64,000 bases of DNA from Pseudokordiimonas caeni (GCF_026719705.1 NZ_JAPPRR010000002.1:373091-437090), one strand, 5' to 3'. Counted from the stretch's first letter, positions 1 through 9,417 are shown. Numbers and translations are program-made. The notes: generated by a model from the sequence alone, not told the origin.

Positions 1-1394
1 TCATCACCGCCAACAGCAATTTCCTCGACACCGTCGGGTATGAACTGGATGAGATTGCCGCGCGCCACCACCGCATGTTCGTGGAACCGGCAGAAGCGGA
101 AAGCGAAGCTTACAACACCTTCTGGCAGCGTCTGCGAGGCGGGGAATTTGTCTCCGGCGAGTTCCGGCGGACCGGCAAGGATGGGCGCGAAATCTGGCTA
201 CAGGCAACCTACAACCCCATCCTCGGGGCTGATGGAACACCGGTGCGGGTGGTGAAATTCGCAAGCGACATCACAGCCCGAAAACTTCAGAATGCCGAAA
301 TCGCCGGCAAGCTGGATGCCATCGGCAAAACGCAGGCGGTGATTGAATTCACGCCAGATGGCACCATCCTCACTGCCAACGGGAATTTCCTGAAAACCGT
401 CGGCTACAGCCTCGATGAAATCACGGGTCAGCATCACCGCATGTTTGTGGACCTATCCGAAAACAGCGGAGCCAGCTACCGTACCTTCTGGGAGGAGCTC
501 GCTGCGGGCAAGCACCAGACCGGCCGCTTCCGCCGCGTTGCAAAGGACGGTCGCGAGATCTGGCTGCAAGCCACCTACACGCCGATCGTCAGTCCATCAG
601 GGCAGGTTATCAAGGTCGTCAAGTTCGCGGCCGACATCACCCAGCGCGTGATGGACCGCCAGACGCAGGAGCGCGTCAGCGCCCTCATTGAGGCTAATCT
701 TGACCGGATCATCGGAGCCGTTGGTGAAGCGGACACCAAGGCGGGGGTTGCTTCCGGCGCCTCGGACGAGACGGAAGACACGGTACGGGCAGTCGCCGCC
801 GCGGTTGAGGAGCTTGATGCCTCGATCCAGGAAATCGCCAGCAGCATCAGTCGGGCAACCCGGGCGGTCGACCAGACCTTCAGCCAGATGCAGGATGCAA
901 CGGATTCCACCCAGACACTCCGCGAAGCAGCGGGCGCGATGAACAGTATCGTCGAGCTGATCAACGATATCGCCGACCAGATCAATCTTCTGGCCCTCAA
1001 TGCCACCATTGAGGCGGCCCGCGCGGGGGACGCCGGGCGCGGCTTTGCCGTGGTTGCCGGCGAGGTCAAGAACCTTGCCACACAGGTGGCCTCCGCCACC
1101 GGCCAGATCGCTGGCGAAATCGACCGGATGCAGAGCGTGTCGAAGGAAGTTTCCGTCCGGCTTGGCAGCATCAACAGCGAGATCAGCACGCTTCAGGAAG
1201 ACATGATGACCGTGAACGGCGCCGTGGAAGAGCAAAGCACTGTTGCGCGTGAAATCGCCTCTAACATGGTGACAGCCTCCGATGCTGTCGCCCGCATCAA
1301 CGAAAGCCTTGAAGAGCTCGCCGGCAACATCAACGACATTTCAAGCGTCGGTCGTAATCTCTACAAGGAAATCGAAGAGATCAGCACCCGCTAG
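1..1394 (+). CDS. Methyl-accepting chemotaxis protein with tandem PAS domains (5' end outside window)
   Basis: The reading frame is open at the window edge; the first whole codon is at base 3, so the N-terminus lies upstream. About 463 residues are visible. Two PAS repeats come first (about residues 1-95 and 96-215 of the visible part), each with a [10 protein letters not shown] core and a VVKFA-DIT end. A signalling domain follows with the receptor tip [16 protein letters not shown]. No hydrophobic segment or HAMP domain separates them, so this looks like a cytoplasmic receptor that senses an internal ligand, redox state or flavin/heme cofactor and drives CheA. No other chemotaxis genes are nearby. 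Its stop codon interlocks with that of the convergent antiporter gene in a CTAG. The receptor call is firm; the ligand is unknown. Confidence 0.9.
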   Translation, partial: ITANSNFLDTVGYELDEIAARHHRMFVEPAEAESEAYNTFWQRLRGGEFVSGEFRRTGKDGREIWLQATYNPILGADGTPVRVVKFASDITARKLQNAEIAGKLDAIGKTQAVIEFTPDGTILTANGNFLKTVGYSLDEITGQHHRMFVDLSENSGASYRTFWEELAAGKHQTGRFRRVAKDGREIWLQATYTPIVSPSGQVIKVVKFAADITQRVMDRQTQERVSALIEANLDRIIGAVGEADTKAGVASGASDETEDTVRAVAAAVEELDASIQEIASSISRATRAVDQTFSQMQDATDSTQTLREAAGAMNSIVELINDIADQINLLALNATIEAARAGDAGRGFAVVAGEVKNLATQVASATGQIAGEIDRMQSVSKEVSVRLGSINSEISTLQEDMMTVNGAVEEQSTVAREIASNMVTASDAVARINESLEELAGNINDISSVGRNLYKEIEEISTR

Positions 1395-3091
1395 GCCGTC
1401 AGGTAATAGGCGAGGATATAAAGCGACAGCATTGCCGAAACGATGAGCGCCGAGCCCGCCACGCTCCAGCTGCGGGCGAGCACCCCGCTGCCGCTTGCCA
1501 CCCGCTCAGCCGCCGCGATCAACTGCCTGACCCTGCCCGTGGCGAAGGCTGCTGTCGCCGACGCCACACCCGCAAACCCCGCAATTGCCTTCCGGGCAAG
1601 GCGATTGAGCGCCACACGGTAAAGCCAGTCAGTATCAAGGCTGACGGTCTCCGTGCGCTTCATCCAGGGCAGCAGCAGGAAGAAGGCAAGGCCGGAGAAC
1701 AGCAGCAGCTGGAAATAGAAGACAAGCTTGGCGGCCTTGTAGGCCTCGAACTCGACCGGATAAGGCAGCAGCGCATAGAGGGGGTCCGGGTAAAGGCCGA
1801 AGAAGATGCAAAGCCCGGCGAAAATGATCATCGCGGCCGCCATGTTCCAGGGCGCATCCTTAGGCCGCAGCCCCGAATCCTTCTGGAAAAAGACAAACCA
1901 CGGGAACTTGATCCCGGCATGCAGGAATACGCCGGCGGAAGCTGCCGCCAAGAGGAAATAGACGGCCACGAGCCCTTCCATATGCGCTGCTTCCGAAATC
2001 ATCGTCTTCGTCGTGAAGCCGGATGTAAAGGGGAAGCTGGAAATCGCCAGCGCGCCGATGATGCCACAAATGGCGGTTACCGGCATCGTCTGGAACAGGC
2101 CGCCAAGGTCGGTGCATTTGCTGCGCCCGGTGCGATAAAGCACCGCGCCTGCACTCATCAGGAGGAGCGCCTTGTAGATGATGTGGGCGAAGGCATGGGC
2201 GGCGGCGCCGTTCAGGGCCACCTCGGTGCCGATGCCGACGGCGGTGACCATGAAGCCCACCTGGTTGACGATCGAATAGGCGAGGATCCGCCGCGCGTCG
2301 TTCTCGAGAAGCGCATAGATGATGCCGTAGAACACCATGTAAAGGCCGATACCGACAAGGATGGTGGCGCCGGGGAACAGGAGAATGAGGACAAGCACTG
2401 CAGCCTTGGTGGTATAGGCCGACAGGAAAACCGTACCCGTGGCGCTGGCTTCGGGGTAGGCATCGGCGAGCCACGCCGAAAGCGGTGGGGCCGCCACATT
2501 GATCAGCACACCGCCAAGCACCAGCCAGCCCGAAAGCGTGCCAAGCTGACCCGTGAGTATCCGGATATCAAGCGACCCGGTGTTTGACCAAAGGCCGAGG
2601 ATACCGGCCATGAGGACAAGCCCGCCAAGAAGGTGCAGAACGGCATAGCGCTGCCCGGCTGCCCGCGCCTTTTCCGTGCCGCCCGACCAGATGACGATGG
2701 TCGAGAAGATGGCCAGCATTTCCCAGAACAGGAAAAGGGTCAGAAGGTCACCCGAGAAACAGATGCCGAGCGCGCTGCCAGCATAGGCAAAGGCGGCCGC
2801 AAGTTCTGTCCGCGCGGCCTGCCGGAACGCGAATAGCCCGCCCACGAGCGTCATCAGCGTGAAGACAAGCGCGAACAGGCGCCGCACGGGCGACACTTCC
2901 ATGATCTCCAGCGTGAGGCCAAGATAGGGGGCGGCGAGCGTTACGCCTTCGGGCGCGGTCCATACGGCCCAGAGGGCAGCGAGGGGGCCGATGAACATCG
3001 CAGCCACGCCCACCGGCCGCGGCGCGGTGGCGATGATCGCGGCACCGATCAGCAACAGGAGCGGCGGATAAGCCAGAAGATCAGCGGTCAT
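1391..3091 (-). CDS. mnhD: Mrp-like cation/H+ antiporter subunit D (third copy)
   Basis: A 566-residue polytopic protein of the proton-conducting ND2/ND4/MrpD family. Family signs are the [13 protein letters not shown] helix region, an [20 protein letters not shown] stretch with the helix-8 lysine/arginine region, and [20 protein letters not shown]. It is longer than the other two D subunits because of a C-terminal extension of about 90 residues with at least one further membrane helix. I chose the ATG at 3091 because AAGG sits nine bases upstream; the ATG at 3100 directly abuts it. It is the last gene of the operon and its start overlaps the end of the 81-residue gene. It probably forms one of three ion channels of the complex. 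It could equally be called HyfB-like. Confidence 0.85.
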   Translation of the reverse strand: MTADLLAYPPLLLLIGAAIIATAPRPVGVAAMFIGPLAALWAVWTAPEGVTLAAPYLGLTLEIMEVSPVRRLFALVFTLMTLVGGLFAFRQAARTELAAAFAYAGSALGICFSGDLLTLFLFWEMLAIFSTIVIWSGGTEKARAAGQRYAVLHLLGGLVLMAGILGLWSNTGSLDIRILTGQLGTLSGWLVLGGVLINVAAPPLSAWLADAYPEASATGTVFLSAYTTKAAVLVLILLFPGATILVGIGLYMVFYGIIYALLENDARRILAYSIVNQVGFMVTAVGIGTEVALNGAAAHAFAHIIYKALLLMSAGAVLYRTGRSKCTDLGGLFQTMPVTAICGIIGALAISSFPFTSGFTTKTMISEAAHMEGLVAVYFLLAAASAGVFLHAGIKFPWFVFFQKDSGLRPKDAPWNMAAAMIIFAGLCIFFGLYPDPLYALLPYPVEFEAYKAAKLVFYFQLLLFSGLAFFLLLPWMKRTETVSLDTDWLYRVALNRLARKAIAGFAGVASATAAFATGRVRQLIAAAERVASGSGVLARSWSVAGSALIVSAMLSLYILAYYLTA

Positions 3092-3326
3092 AATAGTCAT
3101 CCTTGCGCTTCAGGAGCGCGCCCAGCGCCTTGGCGGCAAACACCATGGCGGCGCAGCTGAGGAAGCCGAAGACAGCGGCGAAGGCGAACCAGCCGTCGAC
3201 CCCGAAATAGCCTTCGACAGGAATGAAGACCTGCGCGGCCACCGTGAGGGCGAGAACGGCCCAGAGGAGGATCCAGAGTTTGCGGATCGTCGCCGGGCGG
3301 CGCAGGAAATGGACCTGGTCAGTCAT
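3081..3326 (-). CDS. Small two-helix membrane protein of the antiporter operon
   Basis: An 81-residue protein with a short basic N-terminus, hydrophobic segments at about residues 19-38 and 46-68, and a charged tail [12 protein letters not shown] do not recognise a family. It is coupled on both sides: its ATG overlaps the stop of D2 (TGATG), and the next D gene starts inside its last codons. That arrangement, in a fully coupled operon, suggests an accessory or structural subunit of the antiporter rather than a chance gene. Function is inferred from position only. Confidence 0.7.
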   Translation of the reverse strand: MTDQVHFLRRPATIRKLWILLWAVLALTVAAQVFIPVEGYFGVDGWFAFAAVFGFLSCAAMVFAAKALGALLKRKDDYYDR

Positions 3327-4786
3327 CAGAGGCCTCCTGTCACAGGGCCGATAAGGTCAAGGACCGGCTGGTTAAGGAAGAAAAGCACGATCACCATGAG
3401 CGCGGTGAAGGAGAGCGCGACCACAATCGGCAACGGTGCCTCGCCGTGCGGCTTCGCGTCCACCGGCGGTGCCTTGGCGAAGGCGCGATAGACGATCGGC
3501 AGGAAATAGCCGGCATTGAGGAGCGTGCTGAGCGCCAGCGTCGCCACCACCAGATACTGGCCGGTTTCCATGGCACCGCCCATGATGAACCATTTGGACA
3601 CAAAACCGACCGTCGGCGGGATGCCGATCATGCTGAGCGCCCCGATAGTGAAGGCCGCCATTGTCCAGGGCATCAGGCGGCCGATGCCATCCAGCTGGCC
3701 AAGCTCGGTTTTCTTGGACGCCGTATAGATCGACCCCGCCGCGAAAAAGAGTGTGATCTTGGCAAAGGCATGCCCGACCAGATGGAAGGCAGCACCCAGG
3801 AGCGACAGGGGCGCCAGCACCGAAACGGCCAGAACCACATAGGAAAGCTGACTGATGGTTGAATAGGCCAGAAGACGCTTCAGGTTGGTCTGGCGCAGGG
3901 CCACGAGACTGGCGAGCAGGATGGTCGTGGCGGCCGCGATCATGAGCCATGTGCCCATGCCCTGCTCTTTGAGGAAATCGATCCCGAAGATATAGACGGC
4001 GACCTTGGCGACGGTGAAGACACCCGCCTTCACCACCGCAACCGCATGGAGAAGCGCGCTGACGGGCGTCGGTGCCACCATGGCAGCCGGCAGCCAGCGA
4101 TGCACCGGCATCACGGCGGCCTTGCCGATCCCGAAAATATAGAGGGCGAGCAGGACAGCGAGCGCCGGGCCTGCAATCTTGCCGGCCAGAATGCCGCCGG
4201 GCGTGAAATCAAGCGTCCCGGCAATGCCCCCGGTCCAGATGATGGCGGGCAAGAGAAGTCCGATGGATGTTCCGATCAGGATACCGATATAGACCCGCGC
4301 CGAGCGTACCGTTGCCGCGTCCCCCTTGTGGGCGACAAGCGGGTAAGTCGACAGCGTCAGCACTTCATAGAAAAGGAACAGCGTGAACAGGTTACCGGCA
4401 AAGGCGATGCCCATGGCAGCCGAGAGCGCCACGGCGAAACAGGCGTAGAAGCGCGTCTGGTGCTTCTCCTTGTTGCCGCGCATATAGCCGATGGCATAGA
4501 CGGAATTGACGACCCAAAGGAGCGAGGCGAAGGCCGCAAACAGCATGCCGAGCGGCTCGACACTGAAAGCAACCGCAAGTGTTGGCGTGATATCGAAAAG
4601 CGTCGCGGCAGGCCCGGCACCTGCCATCACGGCGGGGATCAGGCTCCAGACCGTGATAACAAGGCCGATGGCCGTGGCAAGCGTCACCCCTTCCCGTAGA
4701 TCGGGGTAACGACCCGCGCGCGCGATGCCCAGCGTGCCAAGGAGCGGCAAGGCAAGCGCCAGAAGGATGGTTTCCTGCCCGGTCAT
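3326..4786 (-). CDS. mnhD: Mrp-like cation/H+ antiporter subunit D (second copy)
   Basis: A 486-residue polytopic membrane protein of the ND2/ND4/MrpD family. It has FAGNLFTLFLFYEVLTLSTYPLV near residue 130, where the conserved glutamate of the family lies, the KAAVMPVHRWLPAAM loop, and the TNLKRLLAYSTISQLSYV helix. It starts by a 4-base overlap with the stop of the preceding D gene. Proteins of this family carry protons or sodium across the inner membrane; here it should act together with the other two D copies. Which ion it moves cannot be read from the sequence. Confidence 0.88.
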   Translation of the reverse strand: MTGQETILLALALPLLGTLGIARAGRYPDLREGVTLATAIGLVITVWSLIPAVMAGAGPAATLFDITPTLAVAFSVEPLGMLFAAFASLLWVVNSVYAIGYMRGNKEKHQTRFYACFAVALSAAMGIAFAGNLFTLFLFYEVLTLSTYPLVAHKGDAATVRSARVYIGILIGTSIGLLLPAIIWTGGIAGTLDFTPGGILAGKIAGPALAVLLALYIFGIGKAAVMPVHRWLPAAMVAPTPVSALLHAVAVVKAGVFTVAKVAVYIFGIDFLKEQGMGTWLMIAAATTILLASLVALRQTNLKRLLAYSTISQLSYVVLAVSVLAPLSLLGAAFHLVGHAFAKITLFFAAGSIYTASKKTELGQLDGIGRLMPWTMAAFTIGALSMIGIPPTVGFVSKWFIMGGAMETGQYLVVATLALSTLLNAGYFLPIVYRAFAKAPPVDAKPHGEAPLPIVVALSFTALMVIVLFFLNQPVLDLIGPVTGGL

Positions 4787-6273
4787 GCGCCACCTCCGAG
4801 AAGATCAGCCGCCGCACGTGCGGCAAGACCGTTAGGTGCGTTCGCCGCCAGCCCGAAATAGATATTGAGGCCCGCAAGCGCCCATGTCGGCGCAAGGAGA
4901 TACCATGGTGCCTCCTTCACAGCCGGTGCGCCTTCGGGTGCTGGCCGGAAGTATGCGACCTCGATCACCCGCCAGACATAGATGACGGCGAGGAGCGAAC
5001 TTGCGAGGATCACAGCAATGAGGAACCAGCCAAACGTGCCTTCCTCCATGGCGGCGAGCACGAGATACCATTTCGAGATGAAGCCGGCGGTGAGCGGCAC
5101 ACCGACAAGGCTGAGGGCGGCTACTGTGAAAGCTGCCATCGTCCAGGGCATGGCGCGCCCGGCACCGGCAAGGTCCGCGAGCTTGGCGCTGCCATAGCGG
5201 TAAACGAGGCTGCCTACCGCGAGGAAAAGAGCCGCCTTCATCAGGGCATGGTTGAACAGGTGCAGGATACCCGCCGACATGCCGGCCGCAGTCAGGAGGC
5301 TCGCACCGAGGACGATATAGCCAAGCTGCGCAACCGACGAGAAAGCAAGAAGCCGCTTCAGGTCTTTCTCGAAAATCGCAATCAGCGAACCGGTGATCAT
5401 GGCGACGAGCGCAAATGGCATCAGGAAAGCGCTGAACTGGATGTCATGGCCTTCAAGGCTCGGCTGGAAGATGCCGAGATCGAAGCGGATCAGCACATAA
5501 AGCGCCACTTTCGTGGAACAGGCAGCCAGGAACACCGCAACGGTGGAGGGGGCTGCGGCATAAGCGTTCGGCATCCAGGCATGCAGCGGGAAGATCGCGG
5601 CCTTCAGAAGCAGCCCGACCGTGATGAAACCGGCAGCCGCCAGCACAGGGACAACATCATCAACACCATGAAGTCGTGCCGCCATATCGGCCATGTTGAG
5701 CGTGCCGGTCATCATGTAAACCAGCCCGACGCCGATCAGATAGAACATCGCCCCAATGCTGCCCATGATGATATATTTGAAGACGGCACTGAACGCGGTG
5801 CGCGTCGGCCCTGCGGCGATCAGCACATAGGTGGCGAGCGACGAAATCTCCATGAAGACAAAGACATTGAAGGCATCGCCAGTGACGACCATGCCGGCAA
5901 GCCCGGCCACGGCCAGAAGCCACGCGCCATAGAAAAGCGAGACAGGCCGGCTTTGCACTTCCTTGTCGATCACAGGCTTGCCGTGCAGCAGGGCGGCAAG
6001 CGATGCACCGGTGATGAGAAGGAGCATGAGACTGCTGAAATTGTCGATATGGAGACCGATGCCATAAGGCACGGGCCAACCGCCCAATTCATAGGCAATG
6101 GCGCCCGTGGTCGCGACCTTGAAGGCCAGCGTGACAGCAATGGCGAAGGCTGCGAGGCTGACGAGCACAGCGGCGACCCAAGGCGCACGGGTACCGGGGC
6201 AAAGGACGGCGAGGGGGGCTGCGACAAGCGGAAGAACGACCTGCAGCACCGGCAAATGATGGGCTGCGATCAT
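4783..6273 (-). CDS. mnhD: Mrp-like cation/H+ antiporter subunit D (first copy)
   Basis: A 496-residue ND2/ND4/MrpD-family protein with about 14 hydrophobic segments. Motifs include GDAFNVFVFMEISSLATYV with the conserved glutamate, KAAIFPLHAWMPNAY, and EKDLKRLLAFSSVAQLGYI. It follows mnhC with an ATGA overlap, the usual place of MrpD in Mrp operons, so this is the copy most like the canonical MrpD. The other two D copies follow without a gap. Inner-membrane location and antiport role are family knowledge; the ion is not known. Confidence 0.9.
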   Translation of the reverse strand: MIAAHHLPVLQVVLPLVAAPLAVLCPGTRAPWVAAVLVSLAAFAIAVTLAFKVATTGAIAYELGGWPVPYGIGLHIDNFSSLMLLLITGASLAALLHGKPVIDKEVQSRPVSLFYGAWLLAVAGLAGMVVTGDAFNVFVFMEISSLATYVLIAAGPTRTAFSAVFKYIIMGSIGAMFYLIGVGLVYMMTGTLNMADMAARLHGVDDVVPVLAAAGFITVGLLLKAAIFPLHAWMPNAYAAAPSTVAVFLAACSTKVALYVLIRFDLGIFQPSLEGHDIQFSAFLMPFALVAMITGSLIAIFEKDLKRLLAFSSVAQLGYIVLGASLLTAAGMSAGILHLFNHALMKAALFLAVGSLVYRYGSAKLADLAGAGRAMPWTMAAFTVAALSLVGVPLTAGFISKWYLVLAAMEEGTFGWFLIAVILASSLLAVIYVWRVIEVAYFRPAPEGAPAVKEAPWYLLAPTWALAGLNIYFGLAANAPNGLAARAAADLLGGGA

Positions 6274-6623
6274 GCCTCTGCTTCTTTCCCGTAAACGTCG
6301 GCTTCTTCAATGCTGCCGAAGGATTCCCTGATGCGCACCACAACGGCGAGCGCGAGCGCCATGGTCGAGATACCAACCACGATGGCCGTCAGGATCAGCA
6401 CCTGCGGCAGCGGGCTTGAATAGGCGCGGTCGGAGCCGTCAAGGATCGGGGCAGTGCCGCCCACAACCTTGCCCATACTAATGAACAGCAGAAAGACGGC
6501 GGACTGGCAGATGCCGAGCCCGATCAGTTTCTTGATCAGATTACCCTTGGCGACGATGGCATACATGCCGGTCATCAACAGGAGGACGAAAATCCAGTAA
6601 TTGAGAATGCCAAGCCAGGCCAT
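6270..6623 (-). CDS. mnhC: Mrp-like antiporter subunit C (NuoK-like)
   Basis: A 117-residue protein with three hydrophobic segments, typical of MrpC/NuoK. The family glutamate region is not as clear as in NuoK, but the length, the motif KKLIGLGICQSAVFLLFISMG, and the place between MnhB and the first MnhD fit. The ATG at 6623 is used as start because it overlaps the MnhB stop in TGATG; the codon before it is TTG. It would sit between the D subunit and the B/E/F/G part in the membrane complex. Confidence 0.9.
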   Translation of the reverse strand: MAWLGILNYWIFVLLLMTGMYAIVAKGNLIKKLIGLGICQSAVFLLFISMGKVVGGTAPILDGSDRAYSSPLPQVLILTAIVVGISTMALALAVVVRIRESFGSIEEADVYGKEAEA

Positions 6624-7612
6624 CAATGGGTTTCCCGTTGCGCGAAAGCGTGAAAGATGAGGAGGAGGATGCCGGTGACGGTGAGCCCGACACCAAGCTC
6701 GATCAAAAGGATGCCTAGGTGCTGCCCGGCAACCGGATCAGCGGAGAGAACCGAATAGTCGAGGAAGTCACCGCCCATGAGGAGCGTGGCGACACCCACC
6801 CCGGCATAGGTCAGGCAGCCGATCACCGCCATGCGCAGAAGGGCCTGTACCGGCAGCACGGCGCGGGCTGCATTGCCGCCCTCGATGAGCGCATAGAGGA
6901 TGATGCCTGAGGCCACGATGGCACCCGCCTGGAAGCCGCCGCCCGGCCCGAAGTCGCCGTGGAACTGCACATAAAGGCCGAAGAGCACGATGAAGGGGAT
7001 CAGGATCTTGGCCACAACCCGCGGCACGGCATGATGGCCGATACCATAGAGCCAGGCTGCTGCACTGCTCGCAGAATGTGCACCCCCGCGCTTCGGCATG
7101 CCGAGAACCGAATAGACCCCGATCCCTGCTGTGAAAATCACGAAAACCTCACCGAGCGTGTCATAACCGCGGAAGCTTGCCAGAACGGCCGTCACAAGGT
7201 TCGGGATATCGATGGCTTCGGGTGTGGTCTCCAGATACCAGGGCGTCACATGCTGTTGCACAGGCGTCGTCGCCCCGCCGAAATCCGGTTGCCAGAAACC
7301 GAGGTAGAGAAGTGGCGCCGCCATCAGCGCGAGTACGAGGAAGGTCAGGAGCGGACGGCGATCCGGATCCGGCTTTTCCTCGTCATCTGTTAACGCGAGA
7401 GCGCTGAGGAAAAGCACGGTCGCGATCCCCGCCCCAACCGCCGCTTCAGTGAGCGCCACATCCGCCGCATCGAGCGTGAAGAAATAGGAGGCCGCCAGAA
7501 GGCTGAAGATCGCAAACAGCATGATGGCGGCAAAAAGGTTTGTCGTGCGCACCACGGCAACTGCCACGACGAGCAAGAAGCTGACAAGAATGACGCTGAA
7601 CAGGAGGGACAT
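6623..7612 (-). CDS. mnhB: MbhD-MbhE-MnhB fusion subunit of the Mrp-like antiporter
   Basis: A 329-residue protein that joins three units usually separate or attached to MrpA. Residues about 1-80 are MbhD/DUF4040-like with the ALTEAAVGAG motif. Residues about 115-185 are MbhE-like with PNLVTAVLASFRGYDTLGEV. Residues about 200-325 are MnhB with FHGDFGPGGGFQAG. In canonical Mrp the first two units form the C-terminus of MrpA, so this fusion keeps them although the large ND5-like part of MrpA is absent. The start at 7612 lies one base after the mnhG stop; a longer frame upstream overlaps mnhG and looks spurious. Confidence 0.88.
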   Translation of the reverse strand: MSLLFSVILVSFLLVVAVAVVRTTNLFAAIMLFAIFSLLAASYFFTLDAADVALTEAAVGAGIATVLFLSALALTDDEEKPDPDRRPLLTFLVLALMAAPLLYLGFWQPDFGGATTPVQQHVTPWYLETTPEAIDIPNLVTAVLASFRGYDTLGEVFVIFTAGIGVYSVLGMPKRGGAHSASSAAAWLYGIGHHAVPRVVAKILIPFIVLFGLYVQFHGDFGPGGGFQAGAIVASGIILYALIEGGNAARAVLPVQALLRMAVIGCLTYAGVGVATLLMGGDFLDYSVLSADPVAGQHLGILLIELGVGLTVTGILLLIFHAFAQRETH

Positions 7613-7613
7613 G

Positions 7614-7940
7614 TCAGGCGTCCTTTTTGTCTGATGTGCCGGACGACTTCTTCGCCGCACCCGCGAGTGTCGCGGCATTGGCGAGCGCATAGGTAGCCGT
7701 CGGCGTCGTGAACAGGAAGAAGACAAGGATGATCAGGAGCTTGGCTGTCGCAAGGCTCCAGCCTGCTTCCAGCATCAGGCCGCCGAGGATGAGGAGGGGA
7801 CCCATAGCATCGGTCACGCTTGCCGCATGCATGCGCGTGAAAAGGTCAGGAAAGCGCAGAAGCCCGATCCCGCCGACAAGGACGAAAAGACCGCCCGAGA
7901 CAACAAGGAGGGTGCTGACGACCGACAGGAGTTCAGTCAT
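7614..7940 (-). CDS. mnhG: Mrp-like antiporter subunit G
   Basis: A 108-residue protein with three hydrophobic segments and the MnhG/PhaG core GGIGLLRFPDLFTRMHAASVTDAMG, shown here only in part. The charged C-terminus is typical. It overlaps mnhF by ATGA and is followed after one base by the mnhB fusion. MrpG is a small subunit needed for assembly of the antiporter in the inner membrane. Confidence 0.92.
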   Translation of the reverse strand: MTELLSVVSTLLVVSGGLFVLVGGIGLLRFPDLFTRMHAASVTDAMGPLLILGGLMLEAGWSLATAKLLIILVFFLFTTPTATYALANAATLAGAAKKSSGTSDKKDA

Positions 7941-8224
7941 TGCCCACCCTCCCCGGCCGATGGCCGTGCCTGACGGCGCAGGCGGCTCTGGAAAAATTCG
8001 AGAACCGCCAGAACGCCGATGAAATTGATAAGCGCATAGGCAAGCGCAAGATCGAGGAAATCGGGCCTGTCCTGAAAGAAGGCGAGTACCGCCAGCAGCA
8101 GCACCACCTTGGTGCCGAACATGTTGGCGGCCAGAATCCGGTCGAAGATCGAGGGACCAAGAAGCGCGCGGGCAAGCGCCAACGCCATGGTCACAAAAAT
8201 CGCGATGGCAGCAACGTGCAGCAT
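7937..8224 (-). CDS. mnhF: Mrp-like antiporter subunit F
   Basis: A 95-residue three-helix protein of the MrpF/PhaF family, with ARALLGPSIFDRILAANMFG and the following FLDLALAYALINFIGVLA. I start it at the ATG at 8224, one base after the mnhE stop; a start 24 bases further out would lie inside mnhE and has no advantage. It precedes mnhG with a 4-base overlap. In the Mrp structure subunits E, F and G pack together at one end of the complex. Confidence 0.9.
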   Translation of the reverse strand: MLHVAAIAIFVTMALALARALLGPSIFDRILAANMFGTKVVLLLAVLAFFQDRPDFLDLALAYALINFIGVLAVLEFFQSRLRRQARPSAGEGGQ

Positions 8225-8225
8225 G

Positions 8226-8696
8226 TCAATTCTCCAGCGCGACGACACGGGCCGCCATGCCGCCGGCCAGCAGGTCCTTCGCCCCGTCAGCCGTCAGGCA
8301 GTGGACGAGAATTTCGTCATCATTCACATCAAGGGTGACGGTACCGGGGGTCAGTGTGATGCTGTTGGCGAGCGTGACACGGGTCACATCTTCCATCTTC
8401 GCGGTCTTCAGCCGCACCACTTCGGGCATGAGCTTCACGCCGGGCGTGAGGATGAGACGCGTGACGGCAAGGCTCGACACCAGCATTTCCTTCACCAGCC
8501 ACCCCCAATAGGGGATTACCTTCAGATGGAGATGGAAGGGCACCGCTTCGCGGTCCACCAGACCCATCCGCCATGCCAGAAGCGCCACAATCAGGCACGA
8601 GACGAGCCCGAACGCCAGCAACAGCGGCGTATATATGCCCGACCACAAAAGCCAGATGGCGCCAAGCGCCACCAGCAAGACAAGAAGGTGCTTCAT
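8226..8696 (-). CDS. mnhE: Mrp-like antiporter subunit E
   Basis: A 156-residue protein with two N-terminal hydrophobic segments followed by a soluble domain, as in MrpE. Key family features are the SITLTPGTVTLDV motif and a C-terminal acidic/aliphatic domain exposed to the cytoplasm. It is the first antiporter gene of the minus-strand operon, 38 bases after the stop of the Rap1a-like gene, so both probably share a transcript. E as first antiporter gene differs from the common A-B-C-D-E-F-G order. Confidence 0.9.
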   Translation of the reverse strand: MKHLLVLLVALGAIWLLWSGIYTPLLLAFGLVSCLIVALLAWRMGLVDREAVPFHLHLKVIPYWGWLVKEMLVSSLAVTRLILTPGVKLMPEVVRLKTAKMEDVTRVTLANSITLTPGTVTLDVNDDEILVHCLTADGAKDLLAGGMAARVVALEN

Positions 8697-8734
8697 CTGA
8701 ATCCCGTCTGATTACCGAAAAGCTGTGGGGCCGC

Positions 8735-9217
8735 TCACCCCTTGCAGGGGTAAAGCTGCTGGAGCGCGCTATAGAGATAGTCGTGCGCGGCAACACTGCC
8801 CGGCGTGTTGCCGGTCGCTGCATAGGTATTGAAGCCATCGATCACCGCCCCGAGTGTCTCTTCCACCGGCAGGCAATAGTGCGCATGGATATTCGAATGC
8901 AGCTTGCCCGACGGGCCGGGCGCCCGGCTGCTGACCGCACGCTTCATGAAATCGGAGCGATTCTCGTAAAGGGCCCGTACGGAAGCCTCGACCACGCTGT
9001 CTGTCGCCAGAGCCCCGCCAAGGAATCCCTGGATATAAGCAGCACAGGTCAAGGCCTCCGGGGTGGACGGACCCTGACGATAGTCGCGGCAGGTTCCTGC
9101 CAGATCATCGCCATTGTCCACACCTGTTGCGCGGGTGGGCACCGCAACAAACAGGGCCAGGGAAACCGCACCCAGTATCCAAGTTGATTTTCGCAGCCCG
9201 TCCCGGACTTTTTTCAT
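8735..9217 (-). CDS. Rap1a/Tai-like secreted small protein heading the antiporter operon
   Basis: A 160-residue protein with an N-terminal signal peptide (residues about 1-32). The mature part has the pattern TCAAYIQGFLGG and, near the C-terminus, HYCLPVEETLGAVIDGF, which resembles the Rap1a/Tai fold of periplasmic proteins. Four mature cysteines could form two disulfides. The ATG at 9217 has AAGGTGG six bases upstream; a longer frame to 9349 lacks this. Family members include type VI immunity proteins, but no effector is visible, and its place before mnhE suggests a periplasmic role linked to the antiporter. The family call is moderate. Confidence 0.65.
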   Translation of the reverse strand: MKKVRDGLRKSTWILGAVSLALFVAVPTRATGVDNGDDLAGTCRDYRQGPSTPEALTCAAYIQGFLGGALATDSVVEASVRALYENRSDFMKRAVSSRAPGPSGKLHSNIHAHYCLPVEETLGAVIDGFNTYAATGNTPGSVAAHDYLYSALQQLYPCKG

Positions 9218-9250
9218 CGAAAGCCACCTTTTCCGTGTGTCGTTATCTCC

Positions 9251-9279
9251 CTTACAATCTGGCAACTGTGATATGTAAA
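9251..9279 (-). promoter_or_regulatory. Candidate sigma-70 promoter for the Rap1a-like/antiporter operon
   Basis: On the minus strand TTTACA (9279-9274) and TGTAAG (9256-9251) are separated by 17 bases, 34 bases upstream of the ATG at 9217. The 200-base region separates two divergent transcription units, so a promoter is expected here. Confidence 0.35.
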
Positions 9280-9417
9280 TGTTTGCCGGATTTGTAAAAA
9301 AGTGTGTCAGGAATGTACGGGTCGGGATTTTGCTTTGTGCCACAGACACAAGGGTGGCAAGAATGCGTCACCGATGCGTGCGCCGCGCCCCCGCCGATCT
9401 GACACGAAACAGGAGCC

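Noticed and set aside
8738-8750. CCCC-TTGCA-GGGG as terminator between the Rap1a-like gene and mnhE
   Set aside because: Only four pairs, inside the coding end, no T-run; not enough to stop transcription.
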